From: Chitinophagaceae bacterium
GTDB taxonomy: Bacteria; Bacteroidota; Bacteroidia; Chitinophagales; Chitinophagaceae
Reading direction: 5' to 3'
Assembly (NCBI GenBank): GCA_026786345.1
Contig: JAJAYD010000075.1
Location: forward strand, 1 to 50,420
Length of the DNA stretch: 50,420 nt
Position 1 is the stretch's first letter. Each line of letters opens with the position of its first letter. The position numbers and the translations under genes were made by a program. This document shows positions 9,035 to 16,366 of this stretch, piece by piece. Below the pieces are notes generated by a model. It had not been told where the DNA came from and searched no databases. It saw nothing but the letters and a program-made list of their open reading frames with translations.

Positions 9035-9712
9035 TTATTGATTTCCTGCTTCTGCCTTGGCTTGCTCTACCAATTTTTCGTTAGCATAAATTGCAAACTC
9101 TACCCTTCTGTTTTGAGCTTTATTACTTTCGGTATCGTTGGCAACTTTTGGTTGTGTTTCACCATACCAGGCTGTTTTCAATCTTGACGTTGCAATGCTT
9201 TGATTCTTCAAAAATTCAGAAACTGCCTTTGACCTTCTTTCGGACAATGCCATGTTATGACTATTGCTACCAGAGTTATCGGTATGGCCTTCAATTAAAA
9301 TATAAGTTTCAGGATTCTTGTTTAGAATAGTGGCCAGGTCTTTAATTTTAGTTTGGGCATCGCCATTTAAAGTTGACTGGTCAACGGCAAACAATACTCC
9401 TGACTCAAAGGTTACGTTTATACCCTCTCCCACCCGCTTAACCTCTGCACCGGGTATTTTAGCCATTTCTTCGGCCTGCTTATCCATTTTTCTACCAATA
9501 ATACCGCCGGTAGCCCCACCAACCGCAGCACCTATAATAGCACCTAAGGCTGTATTACCAGCAGCTTTGCCAACACCGGCACCAACGGCACCACCTGCAC
9601 CGGCACCTATAATTACACCCTTTTGGGTTTTATTTAAATTACCACAACCTGTGGCAATTAAACCGGCACTAACTATAAATACCGTGACCAGTTTACTATA
9701 AAAAAATTTCAT
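9035..9712 (-). CDS. OmpA-family lipoprotein with glycine-zipper domain
   Basis: The 225-residue protein has a lipoprotein signal peptide ending IATGC (Cys23). Next comes a glycine-zipper segment of alternating Gly/Ala (about residues 32-75), and then an OmpA C-terminal peptidoglycan-binding domain with GHTDNSGSNSHNMALSERR and the terminal NRRVEFAIY motif. This order is typical of YiaD-like outer-membrane proteins that anchor the outer membrane to peptidoglycan. The gene lies 23 bp downstream of a beta-barrel protein gene on the same strand, so the pair is probably co-transcribed. Confidence 0.93.
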   Translation of the reverse strand: MKFFYSKLVTVFIVSAGLIATGCGNLNKTQKGVIIGAGAGGAVGAGVGKAAGNTALGAIIGAAVGGATGGIIGRKMDKQAEEMAKIPGAEVKRVGEGINVTFESGVLFAVDQSTLNGDAQTKIKDLATILNKNPETYILIEGHTDNSGSNSHNMALSERRSKAVSEFLKNQSIATSRLKTAWYGETQPKVANDTESNKAQNRRVEFAIYANEKLVEQAKAEAGNQ

Positions 9713-9735
9713 GAGTAAAAATTTAAAAGGTTATT

Positions 9736-10374
9736 TTAATTTGATGTTTTTGTGGCCGTGCCTATACCGAAATTGACACCTATGTTTAAGCCAATATTCC
9801 TGTTTTTGTTGTTAAGGTTGGCTACTTGGTTTATGTTGGTAAGGCCATTATAGTAATTAACCTCAGCAACAAACCAGGTGTTTTTAATTAGGCGATAGTT
9901 TAACCCGGCCAAGGCTCCGATGCCTGCATCAAAACCTTTGTAAATGTCTTTTGCATCCACCTTACTTACCAAACCATCGTTGTCAGATATTTCTCTGTTA
10001 CCTCCTACCAAAAAACCAAATGATGGACCAACAGCCAGTTTAGGTCTCATACGGTCGCCGTATTCGCCAAAAAAGTAAATTACTTTTAAAGGAACTCTTA
10101 CATAATTAAGGGTATTCTCCACTTCACGAATACCTGTTTGAGTTTTGTTACCCTCAATCGAAAACTTAAGGTCGGCACCAAACCCAATATGTGGACTAGC
10201 ACTATAAAGCAACGACACCCCTACATTTCCAGCAGGCTTGTACTTACCGTTTGTAGTGTTCGACATCCAGGCATGACCAAAACCGGCAGTTGGCCCAAAT
10301 GATAAATTTTGTTTTTGCGCAACTGCACTTAAACCGATCATGCTAACGATCATTCCCAATAATTGTCTTTTCAT
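9736..10374 (-). CDS. Outer-membrane beta-barrel protein (porin-like)
   Basis: The product starts MKRQLLGMIVSMIGLSAVAQ, a signal peptide with an Ala-x-Ala-type end. About 190 residues with alternating aromatic and polar strands follow (LSFGPTAGFGHAW; VGVSLLYSASPHIGFGADLKF; TWFVAEVNYYNGLTNI), ending in a strand with NIGLNIGVNFGIG. This is the pattern of the small beta-barrel (OMP_b-brl) family common in Bacteroidota. The ATG at 10374 is preferred to one at 10395, because it starts the signal peptide directly. Its role is unknown; it precedes the OmpA-like lipoprotein by 23 bp. Confidence 0.88.
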   Translation of the reverse strand: MKRQLLGMIVSMIGLSAVAQKQNLSFGPTAGFGHAWMSNTTNGKYKPAGNVGVSLLYSASPHIGFGADLKFSIEGNKTQTGIREVENTLNYVRVPLKVIYFFGEYGDRMRPKLAVGPSFGFLVGGNREISDNDGLVSKVDAKDIYKGFDAGIGALAGLNYRLIKNTWFVAEVNYYNGLTNINQVANLNNKNRNIGLNIGVNFGIGTATKTSN

Positions 10375-10565
10375 TTTATCTGTATTTTTTGACAAGAGGG
10401 CAAAATTGATGCCATGTAAAAATTTAAAGCATAAGTAAAGACAGAGAAGCCAGCTTCGATTTGTATTAATTTCAACTGGCTACCTAAATATGCTATACAT
10501 CTTAGAAGCTGTTTTAAAATGATGTCTTATTAAACCAACAGCAGTTTTCCATAGCTTCTTCGTCT

Positions 10566-10842
10566 CGTTAGCTAACCCATCGTGTAAACACAAAAGTTCG
10601 AAGTTCAGATTTTTAAATTTCATAAATAGAAAACGGCTGATTGCGCCACAGGAGCATCCTTTTTGTAGTAAATCTGAATTTGAAGTTCTTCAGCTCCGTA
10701 GGTGCCACCTATAATGGGAGTAATTAGGAAGCACCTACGGAGCTTGGATATTCGTTTTTGAATGATTTCTATAAACAGAACGCTCTTACAATGCAAAAAG
10801 AAAAAAGAAAAAAAATGTGTCCACACGGTAGGTTAGCTAACG
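10566..10842. mobile_element. MITE-like element with terminal inverted repeats and a central palindrome
   Basis: The ends are CGTTAGCTAACC (10566-10577) and its perfect complement GGTTAGCTAACG (10831-10842). The similarity continues inward for about 17 nt (CGTGT-NN-ACACA shared by both ends). In the middle a perfect 14-bp inverted repeat (10692-10705 and 10731-10744) encloses 25 nt. No protein is encoded. No target-site duplication is evident at the edges. The size of 277 bp suits a miniature element or a decayed insertion. Confidence 0.5.
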
Positions 10843-10849
10843 GGATCAT

Positions 10850-10919
10850 TTCATCTGAAGTAAAAAATGGCATCTTCAATTTCAAAATAAAAGTTTGAAA
10901 TTAAATTTAGATAGCTTTT
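10850..10919. repeat. Interspersed 70-bp repeat, copy 1 (inverse of copy at 45851)
   Basis: This segment aligns without gaps to the reverse complement of 45851-45921, with about 56 of 71 positions identical. One edge reads, on the minus strand, AAAGCTATCTAAATTTAA, similar to termini of Bacteroidota insertion sequences. It has no coding potential. Confidence 0.6.
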
Positions 10920-11148
10920 AAAAGATAAAAATGCAGATACCTGCCGTAAAATATTTAGGTTGCCGGAAGTTATAATTGAAGCGATACCTTGGGTGAGAAA
11001 GAACTGCAATGAGCAAACACATTTAAAAGGCCGAAAACTCCCAGTACCCCCTATGAGAAATTGTTTCTACAAATACAGGTTATTAAAATAAAGTTTTAAA
11101 AGTTTTTTCTGTTTTCAATACTGGCTCTATTTTTTTAGAGAACGAATT

Positions 11149-11493
11149 ATGGATAAGAAGAAGGTCTTGATAATAGATGACGAAGTTGATTTTTGCCTGC
11201 TTATGCAATTTTACCTAACTAAAAAGAATTGTGAAGTAAGTATCTCGCACATGCTGGAGGATGGTTTGGACGAATTCAAACTGAAGAACCCGGATATTAT
11301 AATTTTGGACAACAATCTTCCTGATGGACTTGGCTGGCCGGCTGCAAAAAACATACTGGCACAGAAACCTGAAATCCAGTTATTCCTGATCAGCGCAAAT
11401 AAGCCATCGACCAAACCGTATGTTGATAATACCCATTTTCACATTGTAGAGAAGCCAATTTCTATTTTGCAAATTGATAATTTTTTAAAGTAG
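11149..11493 (+). CDS. Single-domain response regulator
   Basis: This 114-residue protein consists only of a receiver domain: acidic pair DDEVD near residues 10-14, phospho-acceptor in IIILDNNLPDG, the Ser of FLISANK in place of the Thr, and the Lys of VEKPI. No output domain follows, so it should act through protein contact or as a phosphate relay. It is not next to a kinase gene; the nearest are the REC-PAS kinase at 3.5 kb and the multi-PAS kinase at 16.4 kb. The start directly precedes MDKKKVLIIDDE, as expected for the family. Confidence 0.9.
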   Translation: MDKKKVLIIDDEVDFCLLMQFYLTKKNCEVSISHMLEDGLDEFKLKNPDIIILDNNLPDGLGWPAAKNILAQKPEIQLFLISANKPSTKPYVDNTHFHIVEKPISILQIDNFLK

Positions 11494-11502
11494 TCAACTT
11501 TA

Positions 11503-11521
11503 GGTTTGGTCGGGCCAAACC
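11503..11521 (+). terminator. Hairpin after the response regulator, weak terminator
   Basis: GGTTTGG (11503-11509) pairs perfectly with CCAAACC (11515-11521) around a 5-nt loop. There is no long T run after it, so termination may be weak. Confidence 0.45.
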
Positions 11522-11612
11522 GTTCTTAGCTGTGGAAGCATACTTTTCTTCTCCCGTATAATTTACCTTTCTTGTATTACCATTTTATCAGTAACGATTT
11601 TAAAAAACTTGT

Positions 11613-11930
11613 ATGGAAACCAAAAACACTTTCAACGGCGTTAACAACGCAACAGGTCCAAAAACTCCGGAAACAGATAAAAAAGGAAATCCGGATGTTG
11701 AGCAAAATGATGACCTTAACAGCTCAGGTGATTCACAAGCACAGCAGGGAGAGGAAATTGTGAATGAAGAAGAGCAAAACGATATTGTAAACGGGCAAGG
11801 CAGCAATGCCGCAGAAGAATATGTGGATGCGGCCGCAAACCAACGGACCAGTGATGCAAACGACACCCCGCTTATCAACGAGAATGGTTACAAGGGTAAC
11901 AAAACCCAAACCACGCAGGGTAGCGTTTAA
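11613..11930 (+). CDS. Acidic, disordered small protein (105 aa), unknown function
   Basis: The product is rich in Asn, Asp, Glu, Gln and Gly, with no hydrophobic core, signal peptide or recognisable domain (METKNTFNGVNNATG... EEIVNEEEQNDIVNGQG). The composition recalls hydrophilins and other stress-related disordered proteins. I do not recognise a family. A second protein of the same type lies at 15879-16247, on the other side of the polyketide operon. The start is the first ATG after a stop-rich leader, and the end is convergent with the oxidoreductase gene. Confidence 0.65.
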   Translation: METKNTFNGVNNATGPKTPETDKKGNPDVEQNDDLNSSGDSQAQQGEEIVNEEEQNDIVNGQGSNAAEEYVDAAANQRTSDANDTPLINENGYKGNKTQTTQGSV

Positions 11931-11978
11931 TGATCTCAATTCTATTAAAATAATGTTTAATGGGAGACCCCTGTAAAT

Positions 11979-13118
11979 TTAAAAAGGACTACCATGTGTG
12001 GCTTTAATTACCTGTGAGGCAACAACCGGAACTCTCTTCATAAGCTTTAAGAATAAGGCAGTAGTAAAGTTGCCCCCAAACAGTTCCTGAACCCTTCGCC
12101 CCACCCACAATCTTTTGGCAAAATGTTTTTGCCATTGATGTTTATACTCCTCTTCCATTTGATGTCTTGTAATTTGCGTGCTAAGGAAAGCGTTAAAACA
12201 GTTAAAGGCCAGTTTGCTTCCATGCATGGCCATACTCATTCCATTACCGCATAACGGCGTTATCATACCTGCTGCATCACCCATCATCAATATATTATTT
12301 TCAACCTGGTTTTTGTTTAAAAAACTAACCTGCGATATGGTTAGCGGCTGACTATACAAAATTGTAGCTTCCTGAAATATTTTTTTTAACTGAGGATTTG
12401 CTCCAAGTATTTGCTGCTCCATGATAGCAATGGAATTACCTGACTTTTGCAGGTTATCGGCTGTGGTTAAATAACACAAACAACTTTTGCCATCCTCTAT
12501 TGCCGACATTCCGCAATACCCGTTTTTAAAATTATGTAGCGATATAACATCTTGTTGAGTGGGGTATTGAATGTGGTATTTAACTCCAATATAATTATTG
12601 AGTTTGCCCCTTTTTTGTAGAACGAAAGGACGGTTCCATTTAACATCCAGGTTAGTGCGTTTGCCAAACGATCCTGCCACAAGACTGGCCAGATACTGAG
12701 CGTTGGTTGTTTCAATTTCAAACCTGTCGTGTTTTAAAACTGCATTCAATACTTTGGTTTGTGTTTTTACCGTAACCCCTTTACTACAGGCTAACTGGTA
12801 CAGGCAATCATCCAGCTTATAACGGCTAATACCAAAACCGCCGAGGTCAAGATTAAAACGATACTCTTTGCCGGTCACATCGGTAGCGAGGAGCGTTTTT
12901 ATAAGGGGCAGATCCCAATCTTGTAATGGAACCCCCAGTAATTTTAAAAAACTCCAGCTTTCAAGACTTATGTACTCGCCGCAAACTTTATGAAAAGGGT
13001 ATTGCTCTTTCTCAAAAAGTATGGTGTGGTAGCCTTTATCTGCTGATTGTATGGCAAGACAAAGCCCGGCAAGTCCGCCACCAATTATTGCTATATCAAA
13101 AGGTTTATTTTGTACCAT
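11979..13118 (-). CDS. FAD-dependent oxidoreductase (geranylgeranyl reductase / phenol hydroxylase type)
   Basis: The 379-residue protein begins with a Rossmann FAD-binding motif GGGLAG (13-18). It continues with the FHKVCGEYIS segment typical of the geranylgeranyl-reductase-like branch and has a GDAAGMITPLCGNGMSMAMH segment that binds the FAD ribityl chain. No membrane anchor is seen. It is the last gene of the four-gene operon and overlaps the methyltransferase by 14 bp. By analogy with the SrsC oxidase, it may hydroxylate a polyketide-derived phenol towards a quinone; by its own family it could instead reduce double bonds of a prenyl chain. The sequence alone does not decide between these. 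Confidence 0.82.
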   Translation of the reverse strand: MVQNKPFDIAIIGGGLAGLCLAIQSADKGYHTILFEKEQYPFHKVCGEYISLESWSFLKLLGVPLQDWDLPLIKTLLATDVTGKEYRFNLDLGGFGISRYKLDDCLYQLACSKGVTVKTQTKVLNAVLKHDRFEIETTNAQYLASLVAGSFGKRTNLDVKWNRPFVLQKRGKLNNYIGVKYHIQYPTQQDVISLHNFKNGYCGMSAIEDGKSCLCYLTTADNLQKSGNSIAIMEQQILGANPQLKKIFQEATILYSQPLTISQVSFLNKNQVENNILMMGDAAGMITPLCGNGMSMAMHGSKLAFNCFNAFLSTQITRHQMEEEYKHQWQKHFAKRLWVGRRVQELFGGNFTTALFLKLMKRVPVVASQVIKATHGSPF

Positions 13119-13806
13119 GCTTGCAGATTACCAGGTGTCTGAATGCCCATTTCCAATTAACAGGACAATGTGGAAGATTTGCCGATTGCAACAGCCTGAA
13201 CCATTCCCTTTTCTTAAAGCCTCTTGCCACACTTAAGGGTGCATCGTTTTTTACCAGGTACGATGATGAAAAAAGAAAAGTGAGCACTTTAATAAGATAA
13301 TAAGCAACAGCATTTCGCTCAAGGTCATTTATGAAAAATCCCATCCTGCTATTTTGCTTCATCCATTGTAATTGATCTTTTAATTGTCCGTTTGTAAAAT
13401 GATGGCAAAACAAACTGGAGAATATAATATCGGGCTGATTTTGGAACACAACATTCCTGTAATCGTTCACCATCCATGTGGTGTTTTGTAAAAGTGATGT
13501 TTGCGTTTTGCCCAGTGCAATGCAAGGCTCTTTAAGATCGATACCTATAAAAGATGCGCTGATATTTTTTTGAAGGCACCATTTGTTCAATGCTACCAGG
13601 TTGTCTCCCCCACCACAGCCAATTTCGCAAATGGTTAACGCCTGGGTTTCACCTATCAATTGCTGTAATCCTTTTATACTTATTTGATGCCCCCCTAACC
13701 AGGTATTGATAAAATTCAATTCCTTCATGTTGGCTACAATGTCATCAAAAGGAATATCGTCTCTGTCAAGCAATTCCTTTTTATATGAACGCTCCTTTAC
13801 ATTCAT
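13105..13806 (-). CDS. SAM-dependent methyltransferase of the polyketide operon
   Basis: The 233-residue protein is a class I methyltransferase: motif I is CEIGCGGGDNL at 60-70, the acidic end of strand two is IGIDL, and motif IV is IIFSSLFCHHF. The lower half has the LSVARGFKKREW segment seen in relatives encoded beside type III polyketide synthases. It probably methylates the phenolic product or an intermediate, as SrsB does in the Streptomyces srs pathway. It overlaps the synthase by 4 bp and the oxidoreductase by 14 bp, which suggests translational coupling. Confidence 0.85.
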   Translation of the reverse strand: MNVKERSYKKELLDRDDIPFDDIVANMKELNFINTWLGGHQISIKGLQQLIGETQALTICEIGCGGGDNLVALNKWCLQKNISASFIGIDLKEPCIALGKTQTSLLQNTTWMVNDYRNVVFQNQPDIIFSSLFCHHFTNGQLKDQLQWMKQNSRMGFFINDLERNAVAYYLIKVLTFLFSSSYLVKNDAPLSVARGFKKREWFRLLQSANLPHCPVNWKWAFRHLVICKHGTK

Positions 13807-14888
13807 ACACTTGAAGCGATGAAGGTTTCCATTGTTAAACCCGGACCAAAGGCTACGCCAAAAACATTGGCTGGTGCGTTTGGCATTTTTTCCATCATGC
13901 TTTTTAAGACAAACAAAACCGAGGCCGAAGACATGTTTCCGTAATTGCTCAACACCTCTTTAGAATAAGCCATTTGGCAATCGCATAAATTCATTTGCTT
14001 TTGTATCACCTCTAAAATTTTCTTTCCTCCGGGATGAATACACCAATGTGTAATGTCGCCGGTAGTAAGGTTACCATTGGCTAAAGCATTTGTAACAAGA
14101 GACGAAATATCTTCCTGTATTAACTGAGGAATATAAGCACTGAGGCTCATTAAAAAACCTTTGTTGCTAATCTCCCAACCCATATCGTTCTTACCCTTAA
14201 AGGCAATTTGAGAGTAAAATGATTGCAGAGATAACGCATGTGGAGCAGTTGTTTTGGAAGAGACTAAAATTGCTGCACTACCATCGGCAAATAAAAGACT
14301 GCTGGCCGCATTATCAAGCGTAAACTCCTGCTGAAAATGAAGCGTACACAATTCGGTTGCTACTATAACCACATTAGCCTCTTCATGGGTATCACAAATC
14401 ATTTTTGCCAGTTTCAGGGCATGAATGGCTGCATAACATCCCATAAAATTTACTGATGTTCTGTTTATATTGGCTGCAAGCCCCATTGCTTCAACCACCT
14501 GTAAATCCAGGCCGGGAGCACTCATTCCTGTACAGCTAACAGTTATTAAATGTGTAATCTCCGGGGGATGAATGTAACCATCAATACAATCGTTTATTGC
14601 TGCAACTGATAGCGGTAATGAATGCTGTGCATACAGTTCCATTCTTTTATCAAGCATAGGAAAGGGAGTTGTAGGGTCTGTAGGAATAAAAGACCACTCC
14701 GCTTCGGGCTGGCCAAAATCGGGGACAACAGAATAACGTGTGTTGATGCTGCTATGATGATACAAAAAGGCCAGCTTTCGTTTTTCGTCATTATTTAAAC
14801 CAAAAGCCTTTTGCATGAAGTGCAAAATGTCTTCCTGTGCATGTTTATATTCAGGTACAGCAGTACCTATGGAAATTATGTTAGCCAA
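13803..14888 (-). CDS. Type III polyketide synthase
   Basis: The 361-residue ketosynthase-fold protein has the catalytic triad of the chalcone/stilbene synthase family: Cys119 in HLITVSCTGMSAPG, His285 in WCIHPGG and Asn318 in NYGNMSSASVLF, plus the near-C-terminal FGPG loop. Length is that of bacterial type III enzymes. It should condense malonyl-CoA onto an acyl-CoA starter (here probably fatty or isobutyryl type) to give an alkylresorcinol, alkylpyrone or acylphloroglucinol; the starter cannot be read from the sequence. It overlaps UbiA by 8 bp and the methyltransferase by 4 bp within one operon. Confidence 0.95.
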   Translation of the reverse strand: MANIISIGTAVPEYKHAQEDILHFMQKAFGLNNDEKRKLAFLYHHSSINTRYSVVPDFGQPEAEWSFIPTDPTTPFPMLDKRMELYAQHSLPLSVAAINDCIDGYIHPPEITHLITVSCTGMSAPGLDLQVVEAMGLAANINRTSVNFMGCYAAIHALKLAKMICDTHEEANVVIVATELCTLHFQQEFTLDNAASSLLFADGSAAILVSSKTTAPHALSLQSFYSQIAFKGKNDMGWEISNKGFLMSLSAYIPQLIQEDISSLVTNALANGNLTTGDITHWCIHPGGKKILEVIQKQMNLCDCQMAYSKEVLSNYGNMSSASVLFVLKSMMEKMPNAPANVFGVAFGPGLTMETFIASSV

Positions 14889-15744
14889 ATTGGTGAAGTA
14901 TAATTAAAGTGATAAAAGCTAAACTGGTGCAGGTGCTAGCCAACCAATTCATTTGCATGGTGTGGGTAAAGTTTGCCTGGCTTTCATCTTTCCAAACTTT
15001 TAAAAACCAACGTACAAAAAATACGAGTACTGGTATAAAAAAGATCTGTAAGACCAAAAACGAACTCATTTGTTTTGAAATTAAATAATAATAAAACAAA
15101 ACGCCGAGTGCTATTGCATACATAACCGCACAAAAAATAAAAGTACCTCTTTTACCTACAAGCATGCTGATTGTTTCTACGCCATCTTTTGCGTCGGCGG
15201 CATGTTGGTACACCTGGGTGATGGGATAAAATCCACCGATTAAAAAAGCTGCAGCTACCAGCCCTTGCCAGGGCATATCGATCGTTACCATTTTGGAAGC
15301 ACCCTGGTATACCATAAAAAATGTAAGCGCTCCCTGGTTAATAATAACTGTAAGATACCCTGTAATGGGATACTGTTTAAGCCGTATGCCACGGTAGCTA
15401 TACAACCTGCTACATACAATGTATAAAAGTATGGTCAATGCAAACCATAATGATATAAACATCGAGGCAAGTACAGAACCAACATCTAAAAAAATGGTGA
15501 CAAAATAAAGCTGGCGTGTGGGCTGCATGGGATCTTTTATGCCACCTATACTTTCTTCGTCACGATCCATATAGCTGTTGTATCCATTGCTTGAGGGATA
15601 TACCAACAAGTGCAAAATCAAAAAAATGATAACCGTATTGAGCCAGTTAATTTGCTGAATGAAACTTATGGAGAACCAAAACACCGGCATTAAAAAGTAA
15701 GAGAAGGGAAATCGTAATAGCTGTATTGTTGACTTTTTTAACAA
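14881..15744 (-). CDS. UbiA-family prenyltransferase of the polyketide operon
   Basis: The 287-residue multipass protein has the two Asp-rich motifs of UbiA enzymes: NSYMDRDEE (56-64; the usual NDxxD has Ser at its second position) and DAKDGVET (about 183-190). About eight hydrophobic helices are predicted. Members attach prenyl groups to aromatic or lipid acceptors in the inner membrane. It is the first gene of the operon, 8 bp overlapping the polyketide synthase, so the likely acceptor is the phenolic product. The change at the first motif may alter metal or diphosphate binding, so activity should not be assumed. Confidence 0.88.
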   Translation of the reverse strand: MLKKSTIQLLRFPFSYFLMPVFWFSISFIQQINWLNTVIIFLILHLLVYPSSNGYNSYMDRDEESIGGIKDPMQPTRQLYFVTIFLDVGSVLASMFISLWFALTILLYIVCSRLYSYRGIRLKQYPITGYLTVIINQGALTFFMVYQGASKMVTIDMPWQGLVAAAFLIGGFYPITQVYQHAADAKDGVETISMLVGKRGTFIFCAVMYAIALGVLFYYYLISKQMSSFLVLQIFFIPVLVFFVRWFLKVWKDESQANFTHTMQMNWLASTCTSLAFITLIILHQFG

Positions 15745-15823
15745 GAGGTGTTATTTGACTAAATATAACAGTTTAAAGCCAATTTCCCCGGGGCAAATGC
15801 AAGTGGCCACCCCTAAAAATATA

Positions 15824-15858
15824 ATGATCCTTTTCATTTGCAAATTGAAAAGGATCAT
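15824..15858 (-). terminator. Long hairpin, terminator of the acidic small-protein gene
   Basis: A 13-bp perfect outer stem (15824-15836 with 15846-15858) extends inward around ATTTGCAAAT, and the minus strand continues with a T-rich tail. It lies between the 15879-16247 gene and the polyketide operon, which it should insulate from upstream read-through. Confidence 0.7.
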
Positions 15859-15878
15859 AAACAAATAAAGCAAGGCAC

Positions 15879-16247
15879 TTATTGTAATGAGCTGCCGCTT
15901 TTAGCACCTCCTGCGGAAATGCCACCGCTGCCAGAATCGTTTCTGTCAGTTGCTTCATTGGCCCTGGACGAAACTTCACTTACATCTCTTCGGTTGCTTG
16001 CCAGTTTTGATGCAGCAGTGTTACCGGCAGCCTTGCCAGCCTGGATGGTTTTGTCATCATCTTCGCTGGTAACCTTTTCGTTGTCTTCGTCAAGGTCATT
16101 TGAAGAAGTTTCCTGTTGAATTTCTTCATCTTCACCCAGCCTTGAATCGCTGTTTGGCGAGGAGGAATTTTCATCACTGGAAACATTGTTGTTCCTGGTA
16201 TTGCCATTCATATCAGCTAAAGACAAATCGTTTTTGTTATCTATCAT
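15879..16247 (-). CDS. Acidic, Ser/Asn-rich disordered small protein (122 aa), unknown function
   Basis: The product has no hydrophobic segment and is rich in Ser, Asn, Asp and Glu (NNNVSSDENSSSPNSDS; SSNDLDEDNEKVTSEDDD), with a small Gly/Ser tail. It resembles in composition, not in clear alignment, the 105-aa protein at 11613-11930. I recognise no family. It lies upstream of the polyketide operon on the same strand but is separated from it by a strong hairpin, so it is probably an independent transcript. The start at 16247 is the first ATG in frame after a stop-containing leader. Confidence 0.6.
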   Translation of the reverse strand: MIDNKNDLSLADMNGNTRNNNVSSDENSSSPNSDSRLGEDEEIQQETSSNDLDEDNEKVTSEDDDKTIQAGKAAGNTAASKLASNRRDVSEVSSRANEATDRNDSGSGGISAGGAKSGSSLQ

Positions 16248-16366
16248 AACATATGGTTTTAAATCGTTTACAATACAGCTACAGATTTAAAAACTATGCC
16301 ACGTACCCGTTTCTCCCAAAATAAATTTAACCTCTTTATTGCTCTTTGGTTTGTTTACCAAACAAA

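Larger units (their letters stand above)
10375..11148. other. Gene-free spacer built from degenerate repeats
   Basis: This 774-bp spacer holds no credible gene. It contains an inverted-repeat-bounded block (10566-10842), a repeat copy shared with 45.9 kb (10850-10919), and at 10504 a sequence AGAAGCTGTTTTAAA that resembles, inverted, the outer edge of that repeat. I read it as the remains of one or two small non-autonomous mobile elements. The promoter of the response regulator gene at 11149 must lie in its last part. Confidence 0.5.

Noticed and set aside
10620-10826. A 68-codon minus-strand frame in the spacer before the response regulator
   Set aside because: It spans the inverted-repeat element and has repeat-driven composition; no protein family fits.
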